DNA from: CAYRYU01 sp964428355
GTDB lineage: Bacteria; Muiribacteriota; Ozemobacteria; Ozemobacterales; Ozemobacteraceae
Direction: 5' to 3'
Assembly: GCA_964428355.1 (NCBI GenBank)
Contig: CAYRYU010000059.1
Span: 1-42,817 of the forward strand
DNA length: 42,817 nucleotides
This document shows, in pieces, positions 21,899-30,135 of this stretch. The position numbers were made by a program, and so were the translations under genes. Every line of letters begins with the position of its first letter. Position 1 is the stretch's first letter. The notes under the pieces were generated by a model, which saw nothing but the letters and a program-made list of their open reading frames with translations, ran no database searches and had not been told where the DNA came from.

Positions 21899-24800
21899 AT
21901 GAGCCGATATTCTTCCCAGGCCATGGAAAAATCAGCCTACGAACTGATCAACAGCTTTGACGAGAACCTGTGGAAACAGGGTATCGAAGCGCTTCTGGTA
22001 GAGCACACGGATGAAGCCGCCGAAGCCTTGATCGCCCTTCTTGCCGACAAAACGTGGAGGAAGCGGGAGAAAACCGCCAAGACACTCGTGGAGTGGGGTC
22101 CGGAACTCATCCCCCGACTCCTCACGAAAATGTCGCCCCGGAACCTCGACGAGATGTACTGGATCTTTTTCGTTCTCGGCCATTTCGACAACCCCGCGGG
22201 CCGTCAGAGGTGCATCGACTACCTTGGGAACATGGATCCCGAAGTCAGGGGTTATGCGGTCAGGGCCATGGCGATCTGCAAATCCCAGCAGAACGCCCGG
22301 ACTCTTTTCCCACTTCTTTCCGACCCGAACTGGGCCATCCGCAAGCTGGTCTTCGAAAAGCTGCTCGAATTCGGCAAAATCATCCTCGAAGATCTCAGGA
22401 ATGCCCTGAAGAAAGCCGGAGATGAGCCCACGCACCCGATCGTCGCTCTCTTCGTGAAGATCGGAGGGGCGGAGGTCATCGGCGAGATGTCGGCGATGTA
22501 CCAGGCTGGCTCCTTCGCAATGAGGTATTCCATCGTTTCCGCCCTCGGAGAACTGGACCAACCGAACGCAGTCGACTTCGTTATCGGGGCATTGTCAGAC
22601 GAATCGTGGGTAATCCGCCAGAAAGCCGCTGAACAGCTCTCGCGGATGGGGCCCAAGATCTTCGATAAACTTTCGGGCTGGTTCGGACGCGGGGATTCCC
22701 TGATGAAGCATCAGATCGTTGGGATCATCGTCGATTTCCTCAAGGAGAAGTCCCTGCCGCTCCTCAGGCGACTGCTTGCCAGCCAGGACCAGGAATACAG
22801 GATCCTCGCGGTTGAATGCCTCGCCAAGCTTCCGGGAGACGAGCCCTCCCGGCTTCTGATCAAATGCCTCACGGACCCCTTCCGGATCGTTTCGGATTAC
22901 GCATCGGAATGCCTCGCTAAAAAGAACAACCTCAACCTGGAGCTTTTGCTGGAGCATCTGGCGACGGACGATGAGAACCTCCGGTTCCTAGTGATCAAGA
23001 CCATCGGAAACATCGGCGGAACCGCACTCAATCCCATCATCAGGATCCTGGAGGAGGGTTCCAAACAGGAACGTTTGTTCCTGCTCGGAGTTCTGCAGAG
23101 GATCACGCCCAACCAGAAACTCATCGAAGTCCTGGTCGAACTCCTTGCTGACGTGAGCTGGCCTGTAAGGAACGCTTCCGCCAACTGCCTCAAGGCATTC
23201 GGGGAGGTTTCGGTTTCGCATGTCGTCCGGGTTCTCAACAATCCCTCCGAGGATATCCAGTTCTGGTCCCGAAGGGTACTTCTTTCGATGGGTCCGGCGG
23301 CGGTTTCGGCCCTGACCCAGATTCTCGAGGAAGGCACCGACGCGTCGATCATCCCGCACATCATCTCCGCCCTCCTCGCCATGGACCATTCGGACGCCGT
23401 TCCAGCCGTCATCAGGTTCCTCGAGAAGAGCGACGACAACCGCATTTCCTCCGTCTTTGAAGGGATCCGCGAGATAGCCTCCCGTGAAGTGGTGGACACG
23501 ATACTCAACCTGTTCGGTCATCCCGACGAGAGAATCGTCGGATGGCTCTCACAGCTTCTTCGCAAGGTGAAGAAGCCGGACCTCAAACGCGCCGTCCTGC
23601 TCGGGCTGAACCTACCCGCGGAACGCGGCCGTTTCTTCGTGGCCGATGCGATCGGCTACTGGCAGGCCCTTTCTGAAAACGAATTGAAGACCGTGATCCG
23701 CCAGCTGACCGTCGAGAAGACAAAAGCCAATGTCGCCGCGGTCTTCCGGATCCTGGGGAAGTTTCCAATCCCACCCGTTCTCACTACGATCAAGGATTAC
23801 CTACAGGTATGCGATCCGGATTTCATGCTCGACCTGATGCTTCTGTTGGCGGAAGGAGAGAAACCGCAGTTCAACATTCTCCTGGCCGAACTACTCCGCA
23901 CCCGATCCGAGGTCATCCGTCTGGAGGACGTCGACAGGGTAGGAAAGATCCTGGGGCTGATCTACAAAAGCCGGCCTGAAGGAATCCTTCAGGGGTTGTC
24001 CTCCCCGACCATGGCGTTCAGGCTTTGTTGCGTTGTAGCTCTCAACGAAATCGACGACAAGCGTGTTGCCTTGTCCCTCATGGAAAGCCTCAGCACCAGG
24101 GAAGACCCGATGGTCGTCAAGCGCGCGGTGAAGATCCTTTCCCATTATTTCTTCTCCGAGGACTTCCGGCTCAAGGGCGCGGTCACTGACTTCCTTTTGA
24201 ACCTCGGGATCATCATCACCGATCCTCTGAACGAGGTGATCGAGGACCTGGAAAACGAGATCGATCGGAAAGCCATCATCGACCTCATCGAAAGCGTGGG
24301 TGGAACCGTCGATCAGACCGCGTTGAGGAAAAAGGGCGACCAGAAGGTTGTCCTGTCCGACGCCCACCTCGACGAGGTCCTCGAGAAGAGGAAGAGGGCG
24401 ATGGACGAGCTGGTCAAATATGACAAGATCATCCAGACCTCGCACACACTCGACCTGACGATCATGTTCACCGACGTGAAGGGGTACACCGCGTTCAGCT
24501 CGAAGGCATCGCTTTCCGAAGTCATGTCGATGCTCAAGCAGCACGACGAGATCCTGATTCCAGTGATCGAAAAGCAGGAGGGGAAGGTCCTCAAGAAGAT
24601 CGGGGACGCTTTCCTCGTCGTTTTCGAGCACCCCCACAAGGCCCTTCTCGCAGGAATCGAGATCCAGCGAAAACTGAACGAGTACAACTCCACTTCGGTG
24701 GAGGAGCGACGGCTCGCGGTCAGGATTGCGATCAACACCGGCCCGGTCATCCGCCGCGAAAACGATGTCTTCGGGGATGCCGTGAACGTCACCTCCCGCC

Positions 24801-24949
24801 TGGAGGGGGTCGCCGATGCGGGAGAGATAATCATTTCCGCCTCGACCTTCGAGAAGATCGACCAGACCATCTTCGAGCTCACCCCCGCAGGTGAACACCA
24901 GCTTAAAGGAATTGAAAAGCCCGTCGCCACCTACCGTGTGAAGTGGTAG
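21899..24949 (+). CDS. HEAT-repeat array fused to class III nucleotide cyclase
   Basis: The 1016-residue protein has helical HEAT/PBS-type repeats (about 1-830; units such as AAEALIALLADKTWRKREKTA, VVRVLNNPSEDIQFWSRRVL). A short linker (LDEVLEKRKRAMDELVKYDKI) leads to a class III cyclase domain (about 852-1016). The cyclase has both metal Asp residues (FTDVKGYT, Asp859; KIGDAF, Asp903), a Lys before GD, and the FGDAVNVTSRLEG motif with Asn and Arg, so it looks catalytically complete. Lys and Asp at the base-recognition sites suggest ATP. No membrane segment is seen. The start at 21899 has AAGGGA very close; ATG 21923 is an alternative. It converges on a HEAT-PilT gene. Confidence 0.93.
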   Translation: MSRYSSQAMEKSAYELINSFDENLWKQGIEALLVEHTDEAAEALIALLADKTWRKREKTAKTLVEWGPELIPRLLTKMSPRNLDEMYWIFFVLGHFDNPAGRQRCIDYLGNMDPEVRGYAVRAMAICKSQQNARTLFPLLSDPNWAIRKLVFEKLLEFGKIILEDLRNALKKAGDEPTHPIVALFVKIGGAEVIGEMSAMYQAGSFAMRYSIVSALGELDQPNAVDFVIGALSDESWVIRQKAAEQLSRMGPKIFDKLSGWFGRGDSLMKHQIVGIIVDFLKEKSLPLLRRLLASQDQEYRILAVECLAKLPGDEPSRLLIKCLTDPFRIVSDYASECLAKKNNLNLELLLEHLATDDENLRFLVIKTIGNIGGTALNPIIRILEEGSKQERLFLLGVLQRITPNQKLIEVLVELLADVSWPVRNASANCLKAFGEVSVSHVVRVLNNPSEDIQFWSRRVLLSMGPAAVSALTQILEEGTDASIIPHIISALLAMDHSDAVPAVIRFLEKSDDNRISSVFEGIREIASREVVDTILNLFGHPDERIVGWLSQLLRKVKKPDLKRAVLLGLNLPAERGRFFVADAIGYWQALSENELKTVIRQLTVEKTKANVAAVFRILGKFPIPPVLTTIKDYLQVCDPDFMLDLMLLLAEGEKPQFNILLAELLRTRSEVIRLEDVDRVGKILGLIYKSRPEGILQGLSSPTMAFRLCCVVALNEIDDKRVALSLMESLSTREDPMVVKRAVKILSHYFFSEDFRLKGAVTDFLLNLGIIITDPLNEVIEDLENEIDRKAIIDLIESVGGTVDQTALRKKGDQKVVLSDAHLDEVLEKRKRAMDELVKYDKIIQTSHTLDLTIMFTDVKGYTAFSSKASLSEVMSMLKQHDEILIPVIEKQEGKVLKKIGDAFLVVFEHPHKALLAGIEIQRKLNEYNSTSVEERRLAVRIAINTGPVIRRENDVFGDAVNVTSRLEGVADAGEIIISASTFEKIDQTIFELTPAGEHQLKGIEKPVATYRVKW

Positions 24950-24966
24950 CTGCCACGCCCTGACCG

Positions 24967-24997
24967 CGGGCCATACGTGGCCCTGGCCATACGCGGC
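24967..24997. repeat. Tandem small hairpins at the edge of the scaffold gap
   Basis: GGGCCA-TACG-TGGCCC forms a 6-bp stem-loop. It is followed by a second copy starting TGGCCATACGCGGC that runs into the N gap. Repetition at this point may be the cause of the assembly break; it could also be a bidirectional terminator or REP-like element. Confidence 0.6.
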
Positions 24998-25097
24998 NNN
25001 NNNNNNNNNNNNNNNNNNNNNNNNNNNNNNNNNNNNNNNNNNNNNNNNNNNNNNNNNNNNNNNNNNNNNNNNNNNNNNNNNNNNNNNNNNNNNNNNN
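24998..25097. other. 100-N scaffold gap
   Basis: Exactly 100 unknown bases, the conventional placeholder length, so the true distance and content are unknown. Adjacency of the two flanking genes therefore depends on scaffolding evidence. Confidence 1.
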
Positions 25098-25112
25098 GAA
25101 TGTTCTCGGAAG

Positions 25113-25142
25113 AAACCCTCCCGACGGCCCCAGTCAGGGTTT
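25113..25142 (-). terminator. Weak candidate terminator after HEAT-PilT
   Basis: AAACCCT (25113-25119) and AGGGTTT (25136-25142) form a 7-bp stem with a 16-nt loop, 12 bp past the stop. On the minus strand it ends in GGGTTTCTTCC, only moderately T-rich. Confidence 0.35.
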
Positions 25143-25153
25143 GGTTTCCCGGT

Positions 25154-27958
25154 TCAGTTCGGTTTCGAAGGACCCTTCACCTGTGGGGTGGTGGAAATGG
25201 CGGGCTTTCCGACCCCCGGAGGTTGGGAGGCGGGGATCTGGATGGGAGGCCCTCCGGGCCTGCGCTCGAGGCCGGTAAGACGCTCCTGGACTCGCTTCTC
25301 GAAGTCCTTTTTGTCTTCTGCGTACTTCAAGCCGTCGTCGTACGTTACCTTCTTGCGGATGACGAGATCCTCGAGACACATGTCCATCGTGATCATTCCG
25401 TCCTGGCGCCCGGTCTGCATGATCGAGAGGATCTGATCGATCTTGTCCTCCTTGATGCAGCGCCGGACGGGTATCGAACCGACCAAGACCTCGTAGGCGA
25501 GAACGCGTCCCGCGGTGAGATAGGCTGGAATCAGCCGCTGGGAAAGGATTCCACGCAGCGTCCCTGCGAGCTGCATCCGGACCGTGTGCTGTTGGTCGCC
25601 CGGGAAGCTTCCGATGATACGGTGGATGGATTCGTAAGCGTTGATCGTATGGAGAGTCGAGAAGACCAGGTGGCCCGTTTCCGCTCCGCTAATGGCCAGC
25701 TGGATGGTTTCGAGGTCGCGCATCTCTCCGACCAGGATGACGTCAGGGTCTTCGCGGAGAGCGCTTCTCAGTGCGTTGGAAAAGTTGAGCGTGTTGGTAC
25801 CAAGTTCGCGCTGGGTGACAGCGCAACGTTTGTGGGGGTGGACGAACTCGATCGGGTCTTCGATCGTGATGATGTGGTCGTATCTCGTGCGGTTGATGCT
25901 GTCGATCATGGCGGCAAGCGTGGTCGATTTCCCCGAACCCGTGGGGCCCGTGACGAGGATCAGGCCGGACCTGTGGTTTATGACCTTCAGGATGGTGTCG
26001 CGATCGAGGGAAAGCTCCTCGAACGTGGGGACCACGTTGGGGATGATCCGGAACACGGCTCCCATTCCGTTCTTTTGCATGAAAACGTTGATCCGGAACC
26101 GCGCACAATCGGGAATCTCCATTGAGAAGTCGATTTCCATGCTCTTGTGGAAGGCTTCCTTCTGGTTCTCGTTCATCATCGAGAAAAGGAGATACCGGCT
26201 CTTTTCCGGGCTGATGGTCTCGAACGTGGTCCGGATCAGTTCGCCGTGGATTCGGATGCTGGGTGGGAGGCCGATGTTGATATGAAGATCGGATCCGCCT
26301 TCCTCGTGGAGATAATAAAGGAGTTCCTTGATGTCGGTAACGTTTTCCTTGTTGTACTTCCGGGTCAAAACGCGTGTTTCCACGTTCTCCGGTTGGAAGC
26401 TCTCGATCGTGACCTTCTCCTTCTTGAAAACGAAATCCAGCTGCTCGTTGGAAAGCTTCGATGCAAGGGAGACGATCTTATCCTTTTCGAAATCGGTTGC
26501 TGCCTCGAAAAGGGTCAGGAAACTCGGTATTCCGGGGTAATCCCGCTTTTTAAGGATCTCCCTGGACCAATAAGCGACCTCGCCATTGCGGTCCATGCAG
26601 GAGAGGGTGAGGTCTTTGAGAAAGGCGATTCGAGGGTGTTTCGCGAGGTTCTCGACGATGGTGTGGCGGATGGAGAGATCCTTGTCGTCCAGCTTCAGGA
26701 GGAGCAGGCCCGCGATCAGCTCGAATTTCTGGAGCTTGGAGATCGCTTCGACCGCGCAAGTCCTGACCAGGGTGTTCCGGCTGTTGTCGATGAGGAAAAG
26801 GAGAGGTCTCAATCCATCCTTCGAACCGATTTCCCCCACGACCCTGAGCACGGGGAGTATGAGCTTCTCGTCCTCGCTGTCGAGGCAGGTCAGCAGCGGG
26901 TCGAGGGCATGAACACCCAGCCTCATGAGGATCTTGCTGGTGTATTCCTGGATGAAAACCGAGTCGTCTTTCAGGAAGGGAAGAAGATCGTGGACCACGA
27001 GAGGATCGCGGACTTCCGCCAGGGCTGTCAGGAGGTAGTATTTGATCTCCTGTGTGGGGGGGCCGAAGAAGTTGCCCATCTCCTTGAGAACATCGAGGTG
27101 GAGAACCCGTCCCATTAGGACCATGATCGAAAGCTGGGTTTCCTGAGTCGCAGAGGGGAAGATCGCCAGCAGGGGCCTGACGACGTCGCGGCCCCAGTTC
27201 GCGAGGGCCTTGATCGCTTCCTCGCGGACGAGCATCGAGGGATCCTCGAGGAGGCGGAGCAGCGATTGCAGCGACTGGTCGGAGCGGATTTCCCCCAGAC
27301 CCGCACAGATATAGGGCCGGACCACCCCGGCCTTGTCCGCTTCCAGCATCCTGAAGAAAAGGCCCAGCGCCTTTTCCTTGAGGATCAGCGGGATGATCTT
27401 GATGCAGTCGTATTTCTGGCGGCTCGGACAGGACATGAAGAACTCCTGGATGATCTGGTAGATGCCGTCTCCGAGGCCGATCAAGATGCGCTTGGCGGTC
27501 CGACGCATGATCCAGGAGGGGTCGCTGATCTTGTCGAGAAGGCAGAGAATGATCTCCTTGCTCGTCTGTTTCGACACCGCTTCAAGCGCGAGCCGGCGGA
27601 TCTCGTCGTTTTCCCTGCTGTTGCAGATCTCCAGGAGTTCTTCCTGGGTGATGAAACCCAGGTCTATCATTATCGAATGCGCCCAGAAACGAACCGTCTG
27701 ATCGGAAGATAGCCTTACGGCGGGCAGGATGTCCTTCAATACAGTGGGATAGTTGCAGACCACCTGGACGGTCTTCTTCTGGATCGTCTCGAACCTGGAA
27801 CTGAGAGCCATAGGAAGGATCGTCGAAATGATCTTTCTTTGTTTCTCGGTGTTTTGCGACTGGAGAAGCGAGCCCAGCTTGTCCACCGCGGTCTCATTGT
27901 CGAGGTAATCGCTGCTCCGAAGTTTGTCCTGCAGGCTGATCAGGATTTCTTCAATCAT
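25154..27958 (-). CDS. HEAT-repeat array fused to PilT-type retraction ATPase
   Basis: The 934-residue protein has N-terminal HEAT/PBS-type helical repeats (about 1-540; e.g. LLRLLEDPSMLVREEAIKAL, DDKDLSIRHTIVENLAKHP). A complete PilT-like ATPase follows: N-domain YLHEEGGSDLHINIGLPPS, Walker A GPTGSGKST (671-679), Asp box TIEDPIEFVH, Walker B LREDPDVILVGEMRD and His box GAETGHLVFSTLHT. A C-terminal Pro-rich tail (about 905-934) ends it. Ordinary PilT is about 350 residues without HEAT repeats. PilT hexamers retract type IV pili; here the HEAT array could dock partners. The start at 27958 is an ATG preceded by a good promoter. Pseudopilin genes lie about 8 kb downstream of rpsB. Confidence 0.95.
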   Translation of the reverse strand: MIEEILISLQDKLRSSDYLDNETAVDKLGSLLQSQNTEKQRKIISTILPMALSSRFETIQKKTVQVVCNYPTVLKDILPAVRLSSDQTVRFWAHSIMIDLGFITQEELLEICNSRENDEIRRLALEAVSKQTSKEIILCLLDKISDPSWIMRRTAKRILIGLGDGIYQIIQEFFMSCPSRQKYDCIKIIPLILKEKALGLFFRMLEADKAGVVRPYICAGLGEIRSDQSLQSLLRLLEDPSMLVREEAIKALANWGRDVVRPLLAIFPSATQETQLSIMVLMGRVLHLDVLKEMGNFFGPPTQEIKYYLLTALAEVRDPLVVHDLLPFLKDDSVFIQEYTSKILMRLGVHALDPLLTCLDSEDEKLILPVLRVVGEIGSKDGLRPLLFLIDNSRNTLVRTCAVEAISKLQKFELIAGLLLLKLDDKDLSIRHTIVENLAKHPRIAFLKDLTLSCMDRNGEVAYWSREILKKRDYPGIPSFLTLFEAATDFEKDKIVSLASKLSNEQLDFVFKKEKVTIESFQPENVETRVLTRKYNKENVTDIKELLYYLHEEGGSDLHINIGLPPSIRIHGELIRTTFETISPEKSRYLLFSMMNENQKEAFHKSMEIDFSMEIPDCARFRINVFMQKNGMGAVFRIIPNVVPTFEELSLDRDTILKVINHRSGLILVTGPTGSGKSTTLAAMIDSINRTRYDHIITIEDPIEFVHPHKRCAVTQRELGTNTLNFSNALRSALREDPDVILVGEMRDLETIQLAISGAETGHLVFSTLHTINAYESIHRIIGSFPGDQQHTVRMQLAGTLRGILSQRLIPAYLTAGRVLAYEVLVGSIPVRRCIKEDKIDQILSIMQTGRQDGMITMDMCLEDLVIRKKVTYDDGLKYAEDKKDFEKRVQERLTGLERRPGGPPIQIPASQPPGVGKPAISTTPQVKGPSKPN

Positions 27959-28022
27959 TTCGGTCGTTCCATTCCATCATCGTTTCTAAGAGTTTTCGAC
28001 AGGCAAATGCAAAAGTGCGTTT

Positions 28023-28053
28023 ATTATATCACCTATGATATACACATGTGCAA
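28023..28053 (-). promoter_or_regulatory. HEAT-PilT promoter with palindromic operator
   Basis: On the minus strand, TTGCAC (28053-28048), 19 bp, then a perfect extended -10 TGATATAAT (28031-28023). Lying across it is the perfect inverted repeat TATATCA-CCTA-TGATATA (28025-28042) and the adjoining palindrome CACATGTG (28043-28050). A dimeric regulator bound there would block this promoter. The leader to the ATG is about 60 nt. Confidence 0.6.
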
Positions 28054-28141
28054 GGTTGGAGTTTTCCAAGCCATCGATGATGGTTTTCGCGGGAGAAGTC
28101 CGGTAGTTTGAGGCGCCCGGCCCAATTTCAGAGTTTTTCCC

Positions 28142-28170
28142 TTGACTTGAAGCGCTGAATCGTGTATGAT
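28142..28170 (+). promoter_or_regulatory. rpsB operon promoter
   Basis: TTGACT (28142-28147), exactly 17 bp, TATGAT (28165-28170). Transcription would start near 28177, giving a 40-nt leader to the rpsB ATG. No S2-type autoregulatory structure is obvious in such a short leader. Confidence 0.8.
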
Positions 28171-28218
28171 CGCAGGATAATCTTCCTTGGCGAAGGGAAT
28201 TTTCTCGGAGGTACGACA

Positions 28219-29049
28219 ATGGCTTTGGTTTCTATGAAAAGCCTGCTGGAGGCTGGGGTTCATTTCGGTCATCAGACCCGCCGGTGGAACCCCAAGATGG
28301 CGAAGTACATCTTTACCAGCCGAAACGGGATCTACATCATCGATTTGCAGAAGACCACCAAGCTCCTTGATGACGCATGTGAATTCATCAAGAGCGTGGT
28401 CCGGAGCGGGAAGCCCATTCTCATGGTTTCCACGAAGCGTCAGGCGCAGGAAATCATCAAAGCCGAAGCCGAGCGTTGCGGCATGTATTTCGTCAACTTC
28501 CGCTGGTTGGGCGGAATGCTGACAAATCATGTCACGATCCAGCGCCGTATCTCCCGCCTCAAGGAGCTCGATGAGCTCATCGAAAGCGGAAAGATCGAAT
28601 CCTACCCGAAGAAGGAAGCTTCCGGAATGCGGAAGGAACGCGAGAAGCTGGACCGCGCCCTCGGGGGGATCAAAAACCTCCAGGGTATGCCCGGCGCAAT
28701 CTTCATCATCGACCCGCACAAGGAAGGCATTGCGGTTGCCGAGGCCCGCAAGGTCGGAATCCCCATCGTAGCCGTCGTCGACACCAACTGCGATCCCGAT
28801 CAGATCGACTACGTCATCCCCGGAAATGACGATGCGATCAGGGCCGTGAAACTCGTCACCAGCCTGATGGCGGATGCGGTTCTCGAGGCTCTCGAAGGCA
28901 AACCCTTCGAGGAGGTCGCCAGCAAGGCCGCCGAAGTCAAGACCATGACCGAAGCCGCAGCCGTGGCCTCCCCCGAATCAGCCGCGGCCGCAGCTGCCAA
29001 GCCGGTCGTCGAGGAAGGTTCCGTAGAGAAACTGGTCATCCAGGAATGA
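28219..29049 (+). CDS. rpsB: 30S ribosomal protein S2
   Basis: This 276-residue S2 has the typical N-terminus MKSLLEAGVHFGHQTRRWNPKM, IDLQKTTKLL, FRWLGGMLTNHVTIQRRI and AIVAVVDTNCDPD-type C-terminal segment. It ends in an Ala/Glu-rich tail (about 235-276), a common lineage-specific extension. The start at 28219 has a GGAGGT SD seven bases upstream. It is the first gene of the rpsB-tsf-pyrH-frr cluster, in the conserved order. Confidence 0.98.
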   Translation: MALVSMKSLLEAGVHFGHQTRRWNPKMAKYIFTSRNGIYIIDLQKTTKLLDDACEFIKSVVRSGKPILMVSTKRQAQEIIKAEAERCGMYFVNFRWLGGMLTNHVTIQRRISRLKELDELIESGKIESYPKKEASGMRKEREKLDRALGGIKNLQGMPGAIFIIDPHKEGIAVAEARKVGIPIVAVVDTNCDPDQIDYVIPGNDDAIRAVKLVTSLMADAVLEALEGKPFEEVASKAAEVKTMTEAAAVASPESAAAAAAKPVVEEGSVEKLVIQE

Positions 29050-29074
29050 CCTATCCAATAGCAAGGTGAATAGC

Positions 29075-30025
29075 ATGGAAATTACAGCAAAAATGGTTAG
29101 CGATCTCCGGGAAAAGACCGGCGCGGGCATGATGAAATGCAAGGAAGCCCTCGTCGAGTGCAAAGGGGACCTCGGGAAAGCCGTCGATTACCTCCGCAAG
29201 AAGGGTCTTGCCTCCGCCGAGGGAAAGTCCGGCCGGGCCACGTCCCAGGGTTTGATCAAAGCCGCCGTTTCCTCCGACCAGAAAACCGCAGCGATTCTCG
29301 AAGTAAACTGCGAGACGGATTTTGTCGCCAAGAACGAACATTTCCAGGAATTGACCACCAAACTCCTGGACCTGATCCTCTCAAAACCAGAGATCACCGA
29401 TGTGGAATCCCTCCAGAAAGCCGTACTCCCGGACGGGCAGAAAGCCGATGACGCCAGGAAAGCGCTCGTCTCAAAAACCGGCGAGAACATGACCTTCGGC
29501 CGATGCGAGAGACTCGTCATCACAACCGGCTCCCATGCGATCTTCGACACCTACATACATGGTGAGGGCAAAATCGGGGTCGTCATCCAGGTCGAATGTC
29601 CCGACCAGAAAGCCGCACAGAGCGACCAGGTCCGTTCTTTCGCCCACGAGGCCGCACTCCAGGTGACCGCGATGAAACCGCGGTACGTCTCCCGCAACGA
29701 TGTTCCCCCTGCCGAACTCCAGCATGAGCGGGAGATCGTCCTCGGCCAGATCAAGAACGATCCCAAGAACGCCAACAAACCCGAGAACATCCTGACCAAG
29801 ATCGTCGACGGCCGCCTCGACAAGTTCTTCAAGGAGTTCTGCCTCCTCGAACAGGTCTACGTCAAGGACGACACCAAGACCGTCGGGGCTCTGACAGACG
29901 ACCTCTCCAAGGCTTTCGGCGGCCCGGTCCGCATCATCGGGTTCCGCCGGTGGGCGCTGGGCGAGAAAGCCGCAAGCGCCGCGCCCGCTGCCGAGAAAAC
30001 CTGTTGCGCTTCCTGTGGGGGATGA
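29075..30025 (+). CDS. tsf: Elongation factor Ts
   Basis: The 316-residue guanine nucleotide exchange factor for EF-Tu has KMVSDLREKTGAGMMKCKEAL at the N-terminus, the core motif NCETDFVAKNE, and a full-length dimerisation region with LNE/LEQ-type C-terminal helices (LLEQVYVKDDTKTVG). The C-terminus ends in an unusual Cys-rich tail CCASCGG. I use ATG 29075, with AAGGTG upstream, rather than the GTG at 29066. It lies 25 bp after rpsB. Confidence 0.97.
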   Translation: MEITAKMVSDLREKTGAGMMKCKEALVECKGDLGKAVDYLRKKGLASAEGKSGRATSQGLIKAAVSSDQKTAAILEVNCETDFVAKNEHFQELTTKLLDLILSKPEITDVESLQKAVLPDGQKADDARKALVSKTGENMTFGRCERLVITTGSHAIFDTYIHGEGKIGVVIQVECPDQKAAQSDQVRSFAHEAALQVTAMKPRYVSRNDVPPAELQHEREIVLGQIKNDPKNANKPENILTKIVDGRLDKFFKEFCLLEQVYVKDDTKTVGALTDDLSKAFGGPVRIIGFRRWALGEKAASAAPAAEKTCCASCGG

Positions 30026-30077
30026 ATCCCGAAAGTTCCTCCTCCAAACCGATAACCCCGGTTCCCCAAGTTTTTGT

Positions 30078-30102
30078 TAGAGACGCCGTAATGGCGTCTC
30101 TA
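30078..30102. repeat. Perfect 10-bp palindromic hairpin between tsf and pyrH
   Basis: TAGAGACGCC (30078-30087), loop GTAAT, GGCGTCTCTA (30093-30102). There is no T-run on either strand after it, so it is not a normal terminator. Its form matches small palindromic repeats that occur dispersed in many genomes. It could attenuate or process the tsf-pyrH message. Confidence 0.7.
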
Positions 30103-30135
30103 TGATTGTCGGTCGATTTGAGGGAGAAAAACCGA

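Noticed and set aside
23891..24898. 335-codon minus-strand frame opposite the cyclase gene
   Set aside because: Shadow of the high-G+C HEAT-cyclase coding strand; no recognizable domain and low-quality residue pattern.
26147..27118. 323-codon plus-strand frame opposite HEAT-PilT
   Set aside because: Antisense shadow; the real gene has clear PilT motifs in the other strand.
27959..28218. S2-binding autoregulatory leader before rpsB
   Set aside because: The predicted promoter leaves only about 40 nt of leader, and I could not find a convincing paired structure there.
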